From assembly GCA_934463165.1 (NCBI GenBank), contig CAKSJG010000010.1, positions 1 through 64,000 of the forward strand: a stretch of DNA of 64,000 bases. Reading direction: 5' to 3'. Position numbers and translations under genes: made by a program. Below are positions 46,230 to 54,295 of the stretch, piece after piece; within the stretch, counting starts at the first letter, position 1, and every line of letters starts with the position of its first letter. The notes under the pieces are model-generated. The model searched no databases. It worked only from the letters and a program-made list of their open reading frames with translations, and was not told where the DNA came from. The stretch is from an uncultured Clostridia bacterium. Its GTDB lineage: Bacteria > Bacillota > Clostridia > UMGS1810.

Positions 46230-47069
46230 ATGAGAAAAATCACAAACGAGCTGATTTTGAGCTTTAAAACATATTTAACAATGGAGGAAAAGAGTGAAAA
46301 TACAATAGAAAAATATATTCGAGATGCTACATTTTTTATGATATGGCTCGCCGGTCGGGAGGCAACAAAGATATTAGCTTTGAATTACAAAAAGAAGCTT
46401 TGTGAAAAGTATGCTCCGAGCAGCGTAAATGCGGCAATATCTTCTCTTAACAGCTTTTTTGCATTTACAGGGTGGCATGATATACGGATAAAAGCATTAA
46501 AAATTCAACGGCAAATATTTTCAAATAAAGATAAAGAGCTGACAAAGGCGGAATATGAAAGATTACTCGCAGCTGCAAAAAGAAAAAAGAACGAAAGACT
46601 ATACTTGCTGATGCAAACGATATGCAGCACCGGGATCAGGGTATCGGAATTAAGGTTCGTAACCTGTGAAGCCGTAAAGAAAGGTCAGGCGGTTATAAGC
46701 TGCAAAGGCAAAATGAGAACAATATTTTTGCCGAAAGAGCTTTGCAGAATGCTGAAAGAATATATAAAGAAACAAGGAATTAAAAGCGGTTCGGTATTCG
46801 TGACCGGAAACGGAAAGCCGCTCGACAGGAGCTATATATGGAAAATGCTTAAAAATCTTTGCGAAGCCGCAGGAGTGTCAAAGGATAAAGTTTTCCCGCA
46901 TAACTTCCGTCACTTGTTTGCAAGGACATATTACAGCCTGCAAAAGGATATTGTCAGACTTGCCGATATATTGGGGCATTCAAGCATTGAAACCACCCGT
47001 ATCTACACCATAGAAAACGGTGATATCTGCCGCAGACAAATACAAAAACTCGGACTTTTGCGGTGTTAG
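46230..47069 (+). CDS. Tyrosine recombinase, probable DNA invertase
   Basis: A 279-residue protein: N-terminal SAM-like DNA-binding domain (about 5-85) and a catalytic domain with the full residue set. These are Arg in STGIRVSEL, Lys in CKGKMRTIFLP, HNFRH, LGHSS and Tyr in ETTRIYT near the C-terminus. RBS GGAAAGGAAG. A typical phage integrase has extra arm-binding sequence, not seen here. Two identical inverted 24-bp sites start 8 bp beyond its stop codon, which makes local site-specific inversion its most likely job, as for recombinases that serve promoter switches. Confidence 0.92.
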   Translation: MRKITNELILSFKTYLTMEEKSENTIEKYIRDATFFMIWLAGREATKILALNYKKKLCEKYAPSSVNAAISSLNSFFAFTGWHDIRIKALKIQRQIFSNKDKELTKAEYERLLAAAKRKKNERLYLLMQTICSTGIRVSELRFVTCEAVKKGQAVISCKGKMRTIFLPKELCRMLKEYIKKQGIKSGSVFVTGNGKPLDRSYIWKMLKNLCEAAGVSKDKVFPHNFRHLFARTYYSLQKDIVRLADILGHSSIETTRIYTIENGDICRRQIQKLGLLRC

Positions 47070-47076
47070 ATAAAAA

Positions 47077-47320
47077 TCCACATAATTTTGATTATGTGGA
47101 TTGAATATAAAACATGATACAACATTATATGTAAAATTATAGCATAAAAACCAAATAAAATCAACCAATCCATAAAAAATCTATAATATGCACAAAAAAA
47201 TTGCAGCACAAATCGACCGATTAAAATTTGCATTTTGGAATCGGTCTTATTCTCATGTCTATTTTTGATTTTTGTAACGATATGTACAAGTAATGTTCCA
47301 CATAATCAAAATTATGTGGA
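47077..47320. repeat. Invertible promoter segment flanked by inverted recombination sites
   Basis: Left site 47077-47100 and right site 47297-47320 are perfect reverse complements (24 bp). Each has 10-bp arms TCCACATAAT/ATTATGTGGA around an asymmetric TTTG (left) or CAAA (right), so the sites face each other. They enclose 196 bp, in which lies a strong leftward promoter and a hairpin (GACCGATT/AATCGGTC). A tyrosine recombinase gene ends just before the left site and the TIR gene starts 120 bp after the right site. Both orientations cannot be seen from one assembly. Confidence 0.78.
47136..47164 (-). promoter_or_regulatory. Promoter inside the invertible segment, presently facing left
   Basis: On the minus strand TTGATT and TATAAT are separated by 17 bases with an extended-type TG two bases before the -10 box. 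In the present orientation it reads toward the recombinase gene. After inversion it would read across the right site into the TIR gene. Confidence 0.72.
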
Positions 47321-47335
47321 ATATTGCAGGAAAAA

Positions 47336-47412
47336 GTATTAAAAGAAACTTTGATACATGTAAAAAATCGTATGGTTAGCACTATCATTTTCCATACGGT
47401 ACTTTTTCTGAT
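47336..47412 (+). promoter_or_regulatory. Leader of the TIR operon: operator-like palindrome and hairpin
   Basis: GTATTAAAAG/CTTTGATAC (47336-47357) is an inverted repeat that recurs before the HTH gene at 53757-53780. It is followed by a hairpin CGTATGG/CCATACG (47369-47398) and ACTTTTTCT, which could be a weak terminator. Together they suggest additional control between the switch and the first gene. Confidence 0.55.
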
Positions 47413-47440
47413 AATGAGATAAAAAACGGAGAGGTAAACA

Positions 47441-49165
47441 ATGGCAATATTAAAATGTAAAATGTGCGGTGGGGAATTAAATGTTTCGGAAAACACAAGC
47501 GTCACGGAATGTGAATTTTGCGGAACAAAACAGACAATTCCGACGAGTAAGGACGAAAACTTGCAGGGGCTTTTTAACCGTGCAAATATTTTGCGTATGA
47601 AAAGCGAGTTTGACAAAGCGGCGGAAATATATGAGAGAATAATTCAAAATGATGAAACACAGGCAGAAGCATATTGGGGACTTATTCTATGCAAATACGG
47701 CATTGAATATGTGGAAGACCCACAGAGCTTTAAGAGAATACCGACCTGCCACAGGACATCTTTTGATTCGATTATTGCAGATGATGATTACAAGTCTGCT
47801 CTTTCTTATGCAGACTCCGTTCAACGAGAAATTTATGAATCGGAAGCAAAAGAAATTGACAGACTGCAAAAAGATATATTGTCTATTGCATACAAGGAAG
47901 AACCTTTTGATGTGTTTATCTGCTACAAAGAGACCGACAACACCGGAAAAAGAACACAGGACAGCGTTATAGCAAATGACATCTATCATCAGCTGACACA
48001 AGAGGGACTCAAGGTGTTTTATGCTGCAATCACATTGGAAAACAAGCTCGGTACGGCATATGAGCCGTACATATTTGCTGCACTCAATTCCGCAAAAGTC
48101 ATGCTTGTTATCGGAACAAAACCGGAGTATTTTAATGCCGTTTGGGTTAAAAACGAGTGGTCAAGATTTTTAAAACTCATTCAAAAAGACCACACAAAAC
48201 TGCTTATCCCCTGCTATCGGGATATGGACGCATATGAATTGCCGGAGGAGTTTGCGCATCTTCAGGCACAAGATATGAGCAAAATCGGATTTATCAACGA
48301 TATTGCACGTGGGATCAAAAAAGTTATTAACATCAATGATTCAACTTCATCTACGCAAGAAGAAGTCTATATCACAAATGTTAATGTAGAACCCCTTTTA
48401 AAACGTGTTTTTATGTTTCTGGAAGATGAAGATTATACAAGTGCTAACGAATATGCCGAAAAAGCTTTGGATTTAGATCCGGAAAATGACATAGCATACT
48501 GGGGAATAGTGCTATCAAAATTTAGATGTTCTTCTGATGAAAAGCTTTTAAACAAGCTGATTTCAGAAAAAATTGTACTTGATGATTGCAAACCATATCA
48601 AAAGGCAGTTCGGTTTGCAGGATCAAATAATAAATACACAGAAATTAATCAAAAAATCAAAAAACATTTTCAAAAAATATGCATTTCTCTTACAAATCAA
48701 ATTAAACAACTTAATGACGAGGTTACTGACTTAGAAAATAATTTGGCTACTATTGAACTAATGTCGAATACTTTCAATGCGAAAAAGAAAGATCAGAAAG
48801 AACTAGAAGAACTTCAAAAACAGGTTATTGCGAAATTAGATACTGAATATGAAAGGTATGCCCAGAAACGTAGAAATCTGTTAAAAGAAAAAAAGGCTCT
48901 GATATTTTGGGAAATGAGTCGCAAAAAAGAAATTGATAAAGCTTTGGAAAAAGTCAATATAGAATTACAGAATTGCTTAACGAAAAAGAGTCAAGCAAAA
49001 AAAGAATTTAATTCTAAATATACACAAATAAACAAAGACATCGTTGCAGAAGAAAAAGTACTTCAATCAAAAAAGGAAAAATCAAAACTGTTAATTGATA
49101 AAAGGAAATCCGAAATAAACAAACTATCACAAGAAAAAGATAAATTACTTAAACTATGTCAATAA
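47441..49165 (+). CDS. Zinc-ribbon / TIR domain protein with coiled-coil tail
   Basis: A 574-residue protein. Zinc ribbon at the N-terminus (Cys 6, 9, 24 and 27), a TPR-like segment (about 40-130), and a TIR domain (about 155-300) starting FDVFICYKETD. It includes KVMLVIGTKPEYF and VWVKNEWSRF, whose Glu 239 sits where NAD-cleaving TIR domains carry the catalytic Glu. A second TPR-like pair and a long Lys/Glu coiled coil (about 400-574) follow. TIR domains of defence systems make cyclic ADP-ribose-type signals or degrade NAD. RBS GGAGAGG. First gene behind the invertible promoter; a close paralogue follows the SIR2-like gene. Confidence 0.88.
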   Translation: MAILKCKMCGGELNVSENTSVTECEFCGTKQTIPTSKDENLQGLFNRANILRMKSEFDKAAEIYERIIQNDETQAEAYWGLILCKYGIEYVEDPQSFKRIPTCHRTSFDSIIADDDYKSALSYADSVQREIYESEAKEIDRLQKDILSIAYKEEPFDVFICYKETDNTGKRTQDSVIANDIYHQLTQEGLKVFYAAITLENKLGTAYEPYIFAALNSAKVMLVIGTKPEYFNAVWVKNEWSRFLKLIQKDHTKLLIPCYRDMDAYELPEEFAHLQAQDMSKIGFINDIARGIKKVININDSTSSTQEEVYITNVNVEPLLKRVFMFLEDEDYTSANEYAEKALDLDPENDIAYWGIVLSKFRCSSDEKLLNKLISEKIVLDDCKPYQKAVRFAGSNNKYTEINQKIKKHFQKICISLTNQIKQLNDEVTDLENNLATIELMSNTFNAKKKDQKELEELQKQVIAKLDTEYERYAQKRRNLLKEKKALIFWEMSRKKEIDKALEKVNIELQNCLTKKSQAKKEFNSKYTQINKDIVAEEKVLQSKKEKSKLLIDKRKSEINKLSQEKDKLLKLCQ

Positions 49166-49177
49166 CAAATATCATAT

Positions 49178-49640
49178 TTGGGAAAACTGATGGCTGCAAT
49201 GCGTGTCAAAAAGCAAGCGGATTTAAAAAATTGCAGAAAATCTTTTGAAAGCTGGAATAATTATCAAAAGATAATGCGGTTTGGTAACGAAAAATTAAAA
49301 ACAGAATTGCAAAATTATACTGAATATATTAAAAAGCGAAACAAAAATGCACGTTTGCAAGATTTTATACAGATGCAAAGAACGCAATATCCAAGGCAAC
49401 CACTGAAAGTAATTATAGAAAAGCAGCATATCTTTTTAAATCTATCAGCGAAAATAAGGATTTAAAAACCCTTTAAAAGAATGTTACTACTGGCTGCGGT
49501 CGCCCGGCAGTAAACTGAATTTGGCCGCTGGTATCAGTATCAATAACAATTATGAATACGTGATAGGCGCCGCCAGTGTTAACCGTAGTAATTTTGCTGT
49601 TCGCCCCGCTTTGTGGATTGATTTAAGCACGGTTAAGTAA
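49178..49640 (+). pseudogene. Decayed remnant: TPR-like segment plus DUF6273-type C-terminus
   Basis: Three pieces in different frames. The first is a basic helical stretch to about 49355. Next, in another frame, is DAKNAISKATTESNYRKAA with a YLFKSISENKD-like end, stopping at 49455-49457. The last (49458-49640) holds YYWLRSPGSKLN and NFAVRPALWIDL, the characteristic end of DUF6273 proteins (a C-lectin/FGE-like fold). At least two frameshifts or stops separate them. It may be the former C-terminal part of the preceding TIR gene or a lost neighbour. The last piece is visibly richer in GC than its surroundings. Confidence 0.75.
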
Positions 49641-49755
49641 TAAGGCTATACTAATTTTTTCAGAACCTTGTACACAACGCGGAAGAAAATAAATATTGAT
49701 ACAAAATGTAAGTCAATTTAAACCAAAGCGAATAAAAGTATTGGAGGCATTTCAA

Positions 49756-51018
49756 ATGAGAAAAAATTCACAGCACGATATCACTTTTTTATTTGGTGCG
49801 GGAGCAGAAACAAAATTCGGACTGCCTTTGGGGGCTGAATATACAAATAAAACCATTCTATGCAAGCGAAATAAAATGTATGCTGCTCTTGCAGAATTTT
49901 ATAAAGCAAAAAATGTAAATGGGTATCAAAAAGAATTTATGTTTGCAAAAGATAGTACGACATTCTTTAAAATAATAGAACTTGCTATAGGTCATTGCAA
50001 TGATTTGGAAGAAATGGATTATTATACAAAATCTTTATATGAAAAATTCATACAATATAAAGAACAAAATAATTGTAACGATTTTAAGCAATATGTAAAA
50101 AATAATGTATATGAAAAAATCATAACCGATATCGATGATAAAAACAAAGATGACAATAGCAATTATGAGCAATTAAGAAAAAATCTTGATTATTATGGGA
50201 GCATAGAAAAAGATTTTTCTGTTATAATAAACCGAGAGCGAGCCGGAACAAAAAGATTTTGGAGATTAATTAACTATTTTTGGAGTTGTTATTTTTCAAT
50301 TATTATACCTCTTTTAGATATAATTGGTGAAAAATCATTTGATGGAGAAAATATATATAAAAGTGTTTTGAATAATCTTTATAAAGTAAGCAAGCGCTTA
50401 ATCGATATTGAAAACGGAGACGATAAAAAATTTGATTTGGATGATAATAAAAATTACTATAAAATGTTACATAAAAAGTTTTCAGACTCATACGCACTTA
50501 CCACAAATTACACCCCATTTGTTGCCCATTATTGGGGAAAAAAATCATCATATTTGGCAGGAAAATTATCAGAGTTTGAAATTCCTGATGAATTGGACGT
50601 ATGCACATATGAAGAGAAAAATATGTTTGACAATAAATTAATATTTCCGTTTTTGGCAACCCAAGCTCCGGTAAAGCCTATTATTCATAGTTGCCAATTA
50701 AAAGAATACGTCAGCGCACTTAATGTTCTTGACAGTACAAAAACATTAATTATTGTCGGATACAACATAAACGAAAATGACAATCATATTAATGCTATAT
50801 TGAGAAATTATGTAAAAAATAGAAAAAGGCTTATTTTTTGTAAGTATGAAGACAATTCAAACTGTTTTGATGAAAACATAGAATTGCAGAGAGTTCTCAA
50901 AAATCTAAAGTTACAGGATAACCATGAAGATTCTTACATATCCATTATTCAAAACGCAGGAAATGTTAATCAATTAACAAAAGAATTAGATGTAATGATC
51001 AATGGCAATAACAAATGA
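49756..51018 (+). CDS. SIR2-like domain protein
   Basis: A 420-residue protein, ATG behind GGAGGCATTTCAA. SIR2 hallmarks in order: nucleotide loop FLFGAGAETKFGLPLG (about 11-26), ALTTNYTPFVAHYWG (about 255), LIIVGYNINENDNHINAIL (about 350). It lacks the zinc Cys set of deacetylase sirtuins, as expected for the SIR2_2-type NADases of Thoeris, DSR and related anti-phage systems. No second (SLOG or similar) domain is visible, unlike ThsA. Lying between two TIR genes, it could be the effector of a TIR-derived signal. Very AT-rich, pointing to transfer. Its stop overlaps an ATG, but the next gene most likely starts 30 bp later. Confidence 0.82.
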   Translation: MRKNSQHDITFLFGAGAETKFGLPLGAEYTNKTILCKRNKMYAALAEFYKAKNVNGYQKEFMFAKDSTTFFKIIELAIGHCNDLEEMDYYTKSLYEKFIQYKEQNNCNDFKQYVKNNVYEKIITDIDDKNKDDNSNYEQLRKNLDYYGSIEKDFSVIINRERAGTKRFWRLINYFWSCYFSIIIPLLDIIGEKSFDGENIYKSVLNNLYKVSKRLIDIENGDDKKFDLDDNKNYYKMLHKKFSDSYALTTNYTPFVAHYWGKKSSYLAGKLSEFEIPDELDVCTYEEKNMFDNKLIFPFLATQAPVKPIIHSCQLKEYVSALNVLDSTKTLIIVGYNINENDNHINAILRNYVKNRKRLIFCKYEDNSNCFDENIELQRVLKNLKLQDNHEDSYISIIQNAGNVNQLTKELDVMINGNNK

Positions 51019-51047
51019 AAATTGTAGCTATTAACAGGAGGGTAAAA

Positions 51048-53750
51048 ATGGCAATATTAAAATGCAAAATGTGCGGCGGAGAATTGAATGTTGTCCGCGG
51101 AGAAAAAGTTGCAGAATGTGAGTTTTGCGGAACAAAACAGACAATTCCAACCGGAAATGATGAAAAGAAAACAAATCTTTTCAACCGGGCAAACAGGCTC
51201 CGAATTGCCGGGGAATTTGACAAGGCGGCAGGTATCTACGAGAGTATTACGGCGGAATTTCCCGACGACGCCGAAAGCTATTGGGGTCTTTGCCTTTGCA
51301 AATTCGGAATCGAATATGTGGACGATCCGAAAACGGCAAGAAAAATTCCGACCTGTCACAGAACATCATTTGAAAGTATTTTTGATGATGAAAATTACAA
51401 GTCAGCAATCGAAAAGTCCGACGTAATTGCACAGGATATTTACAAAAATGAAGCAACGGAAATTGACCGTTTGCAAAAGGATATTTTGTCCGTTGTACAT
51501 AATGAAGAACCGTTCGACGTATTTATCTGCTATAAGGAAACCGACGATTTGGGCGAACGGACACAGGACAGTGTTTTGGCACAGGATATTTATACGGAGC
51601 TTACAAATCAGGGATTAAAGGTATTTTTCGCAAGGATTACGCTTGAAGATAAGCTTGGTAAAGAATACGAACCGTATATTTTTGCGGCATTAAACAGCGC
51701 AAAGGTTATGCTTGCGATTGGCACGAAAGAAGAATATTTTAATTCGGTGTGGGTTAAGAACGAATGGAGCCGATACCTTGCATTGATGCAAGCGGATAAA
51801 AGCAAAGTCCTTATTCCCTGCTACCGTGATATGGACGCTTATGACATACCGCAGGAATTTAAGAATTTGCAAGGTCAGGATATGGCAAAGCTCGGATTTT
51901 TGCAGGATTTGGTACGTGGTGTGTGCAAGATTGTAAATCCCGAACAAGATAGCAAACACGAAAATGAAACACCTGCACAAACTTCCGCAAATGCAACCGT
52001 TGATTCACTTTTAAAAAGAGTGTTTATGTTTTTAGAGGACGGAAACTGGAACAGTGCCGATGAATATTGTGAAAAGGTGCTTGATATTGACCCCGAAAAT
52101 GCCGAGGCTTATTTGGGAAAATTTTTGGTGGAACTGAAATGTCATAATGTTTCAAAAATTGATGTTGCACCATTTTGTACAGTTATAAATTGTAATAATA
52201 AACTTCAACTTGTCAAATGTGTTCGCGAAATTACAAGAAAATCTCTTGAAGACGCAAAAAAACTGGTAGATAATATGCCGTTTACTATTCAGGTTCCACA
52301 GAATTACATGGATAAATTGCAGAAGATATGTGAGATAAGTACAAGTCTATCATCTGCTAATTATAAAAGATTTACAAAATTTGCGTCTAAAGAGAGAGTA
52401 GACGAAGTTAAGGCATATGTATGCGAAAATGTATATCGAAATGCTGTAAAATCAATGGAAGAAAAAACACAACAATCTCTTGAATCGGCAATTTGCATGT
52501 TGGAAGAAATCGGTGAATTCAAAGACGCCAAAGAGCTGGTTAGGCTATGCAACGAAGAGTTGGCAATGTCTAAAAACCGGCTGCCTAAAATGCAAAAGGA
52601 ACATCAGACCGTTGGCATAACAATTTCAGCCGGTCTGTTCCATATAGTCGGTTTAAAATCAGACGGAACAGTTGTTGCCTGCAAATATAACAGAGATGGT
52701 CAATGCGAAGTTGCAGATTGGAGGAATATTGTTGCAATTTCTGCCGGCAATGATCATACGGTCGGCTTAAAATCAGACGGAACAGTTCTTGCCTGCGGAG
52801 ATAGCTACTATGAACCATGTAACGTTGAGGACTGGCGTAATATTGTTGCAGTTTCAGCCGGTTGGTACTATACAATCGGCTTAAAATCAGACGGAACAGT
52901 TCTTGCCTGCGGAGATAACGAATATGGTCAATGTGAGATCACAGATTGGAAAAATATTATTGCAATTTCTGCCGGCGTTTATCATACGGTCGGCTTAAAA
53001 TCAGATGGAACAGTTGTTGCCTGCGGAAATAACGGATGTGGTCAATGTGAAGTTGCGGATTGGAATAATATTATTACAATTTCTGCCGGACGTAATCATA
53101 CGGTCGGCTTAAAATCGGACGGAACCGTGCTTGCCTGCGGAGATAACAAAGACGGTCTATGTGAAGTTGCGGGTTGGAATAATATTGTTGCAATTTCTGC
53201 CAGCAGTGATTATACGGTCGGCTTGAAATCAGACGGAACCGTGCTTGCCTGCGGAGATAACAAAGACGGTCTATGTGAAGTTGCGGGTTGGAATAATATT
53301 GTTGCAATTTCTGCCAGCAGTGATTATACGGTCGGCTTGAAATCAGACGGAACCGTGCTTGCCTGCGGAGATAACAAAGACGGTCTATGTGAAGTTGCGG
53401 GTTGGAAAAACATATATATTCCTGAAAGATTTGCATCAATTGAAGACTATATCGAAAACAGAAACACCGAATTTAAGAAAATTGAGAAAGAAAGAGAAGA
53501 AATTCAGCGAAAGCAAGCAGCGGCTGAAGCTAAACGCAAAGCGGCTGAAGAAAAACGGCTCGCTGAAATTAAAGCGGCGAATGAAGCGAAAAGGCTTGAA
53601 AGAGAAAGGCAGGAACAAATCGCAAAAGCGGAATGGGAAAGAAAAAAAGCCGAGTATCGTTCCGTAGGCGTTTGTCAGCATTGCGGCGGCACATTTAAAG
53701 GTTTGTTCTCAAAAACTTGTACTAAATGTGGAAAGCGAAAGGATTATTGA
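51048..53750 (+). CDS. Zinc-ribbon / TIR / RCC1-like repeat protein
   Basis: A 900-residue paralogue of the first TIR protein, highly similar over about 330 residues: zinc ribbon (Cys 6, 9, 24, 27), TPR-like part, TIR domain (FDVFICYKETDDLGERTQD, VWVKNEWSRY). A TPR-like middle (to about 520) is followed by seven 38-residue RCC1-like repeats (about 520-790, VGLKSDGTV-ACGDN), a charged coiled coil and a second zinc ribbon at the C-terminus (CQHCGG, CTKCGK). The repeats probably form a beta-propeller-like recognition surface. RBS AGGAGGG; the overlapping ATG upstream lacks one. Confidence 0.9.
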   Translation: MAILKCKMCGGELNVVRGEKVAECEFCGTKQTIPTGNDEKKTNLFNRANRLRIAGEFDKAAGIYESITAEFPDDAESYWGLCLCKFGIEYVDDPKTARKIPTCHRTSFESIFDDENYKSAIEKSDVIAQDIYKNEATEIDRLQKDILSVVHNEEPFDVFICYKETDDLGERTQDSVLAQDIYTELTNQGLKVFFARITLEDKLGKEYEPYIFAALNSAKVMLAIGTKEEYFNSVWVKNEWSRYLALMQADKSKVLIPCYRDMDAYDIPQEFKNLQGQDMAKLGFLQDLVRGVCKIVNPEQDSKHENETPAQTSANATVDSLLKRVFMFLEDGNWNSADEYCEKVLDIDPENAEAYLGKFLVELKCHNVSKIDVAPFCTVINCNNKLQLVKCVREITRKSLEDAKKLVDNMPFTIQVPQNYMDKLQKICEISTSLSSANYKRFTKFASKERVDEVKAYVCENVYRNAVKSMEEKTQQSLESAICMLEEIGEFKDAKELVRLCNEELAMSKNRLPKMQKEHQTVGITISAGLFHIVGLKSDGTVVACKYNRDGQCEVADWRNIVAISAGNDHTVGLKSDGTVLACGDSYYEPCNVEDWRNIVAVSAGWYYTIGLKSDGTVLACGDNEYGQCEITDWKNIIAISAGVYHTVGLKSDGTVVACGNNGCGQCEVADWNNIITISAGRNHTVGLKSDGTVLACGDNKDGLCEVAGWNNIVAISASSDYTVGLKSDGTVLACGDNKDGLCEVAGWNNIVAISASSDYTVGLKSDGTVLACGDNKDGLCEVAGWKNIYIPERFASIEDYIENRNTEFKKIEKEREEIQRKQAAAEAKRKAAEEKRLAEIKAANEAKRLERERQEQIAKAEWERKKAEYRSVGVCQHCGGTFKGLFSKTCTKCGKRKDY
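53118..53406. repeat. 114-bp tandem repeat inside the TIR/RCC1-like gene
   Basis: About two and a half copies with no base difference, each coding one 38-residue propeller unit. Older units upstream have diverged, so the identical ones arose recently. Confidence 0.9.
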
Positions 53751-53756
53751 GGAAAA

Positions 53757-53780
53757 GTATTAAAACAATATCTTTGATAC
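53757..53780. promoter_or_regulatory. Second copy of the GTATTAAAA/CTTTGATAC palindrome
   Basis: Same half-sites and flanks (GGAAAA before, GTAAAA after) as in the leader of the first TIR gene. It lies 20 bp before the frameshifted HTH gene. Confidence 0.6.
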
Positions 53781-53800
53781 AGTAAAAGGTGGAAAAATAT

Positions 53801-54231
53801 ATGACTATAGAAGAATTTACGAAGAATTACGGTATAAAGAACAAGGAAACTGTAAAAAATGGATTTCCAAACAACTTATCCCCGGCGGAGATATTTCCAA
53901 GAATTTTGTCCCTAACTCGGCAAGACCGCCATACACTAATGCACGTGCGAAAACAGCTGATTCAATTTATTGCAGCATTATAAAAGCAACACGCAATCGT
54001 AAGCACGTGTTACCCCAAATTTACAAAATATGTCCGGAAGAATTTAATACATATATAAAACAACTTGAAAAAGCAGAACTGATTATAGTAAGAACGACTG
54101 ATAATATTACTTACTATGATTTGTCAATTCGTGCAATAAATTGTACCAGAAAAGCGATATTAGATATTATAAAGTCATGTTCAGAGGGCATAGTAAAAGG
54201 CGTTATGCAAACAGCACTCGAAAGTGCATAG
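53801..54231 (+). pseudogene. Frameshifted helix-turn-helix gene (mutation or programmed -1 shift)
   Basis: The 5' frame gives MTIEEFTKNYGIKNKETVK and the -1 frame continues KWISKQLIPGGDISKNFVPNS, ending at 54231. Joined, they make a roughly 144-residue MerR/excisionase-like protein (family type: ...ETVKKWI..LIPGA). The shift is at a run of six A in GTAAAAAATGG, which allows slippage from AAA-AAT to AAA-TGG. It is either a mutation, an assembly error or programmed frameshifting. The C-terminal part (PQIYKICPEEFNTYIKQLEKAELI) is helical. RBS AAAGGTGG. Confidence 0.72.
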
Positions 54232-54295
54232 CACAGAATAAAAGATAATGAAAATAATTGAAATATGCGAAAAAATAGAACTGGAGGAAAAATAA

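Noticed and set aside
47077..47100. Left inversion site read as an ordinary terminator of the recombinase gene
   Set aside because: There is no T run after the hairpin, and the same 24-mer appears exactly reversed 196 bp away, which a terminator does not need.
49458..49640. DUF6273/C-lectin fragment as target of a diversity-generating retroelement
   Set aside because: No reverse transcriptase or template repeat is found in the window and the fragment is out of frame with its surroundings.
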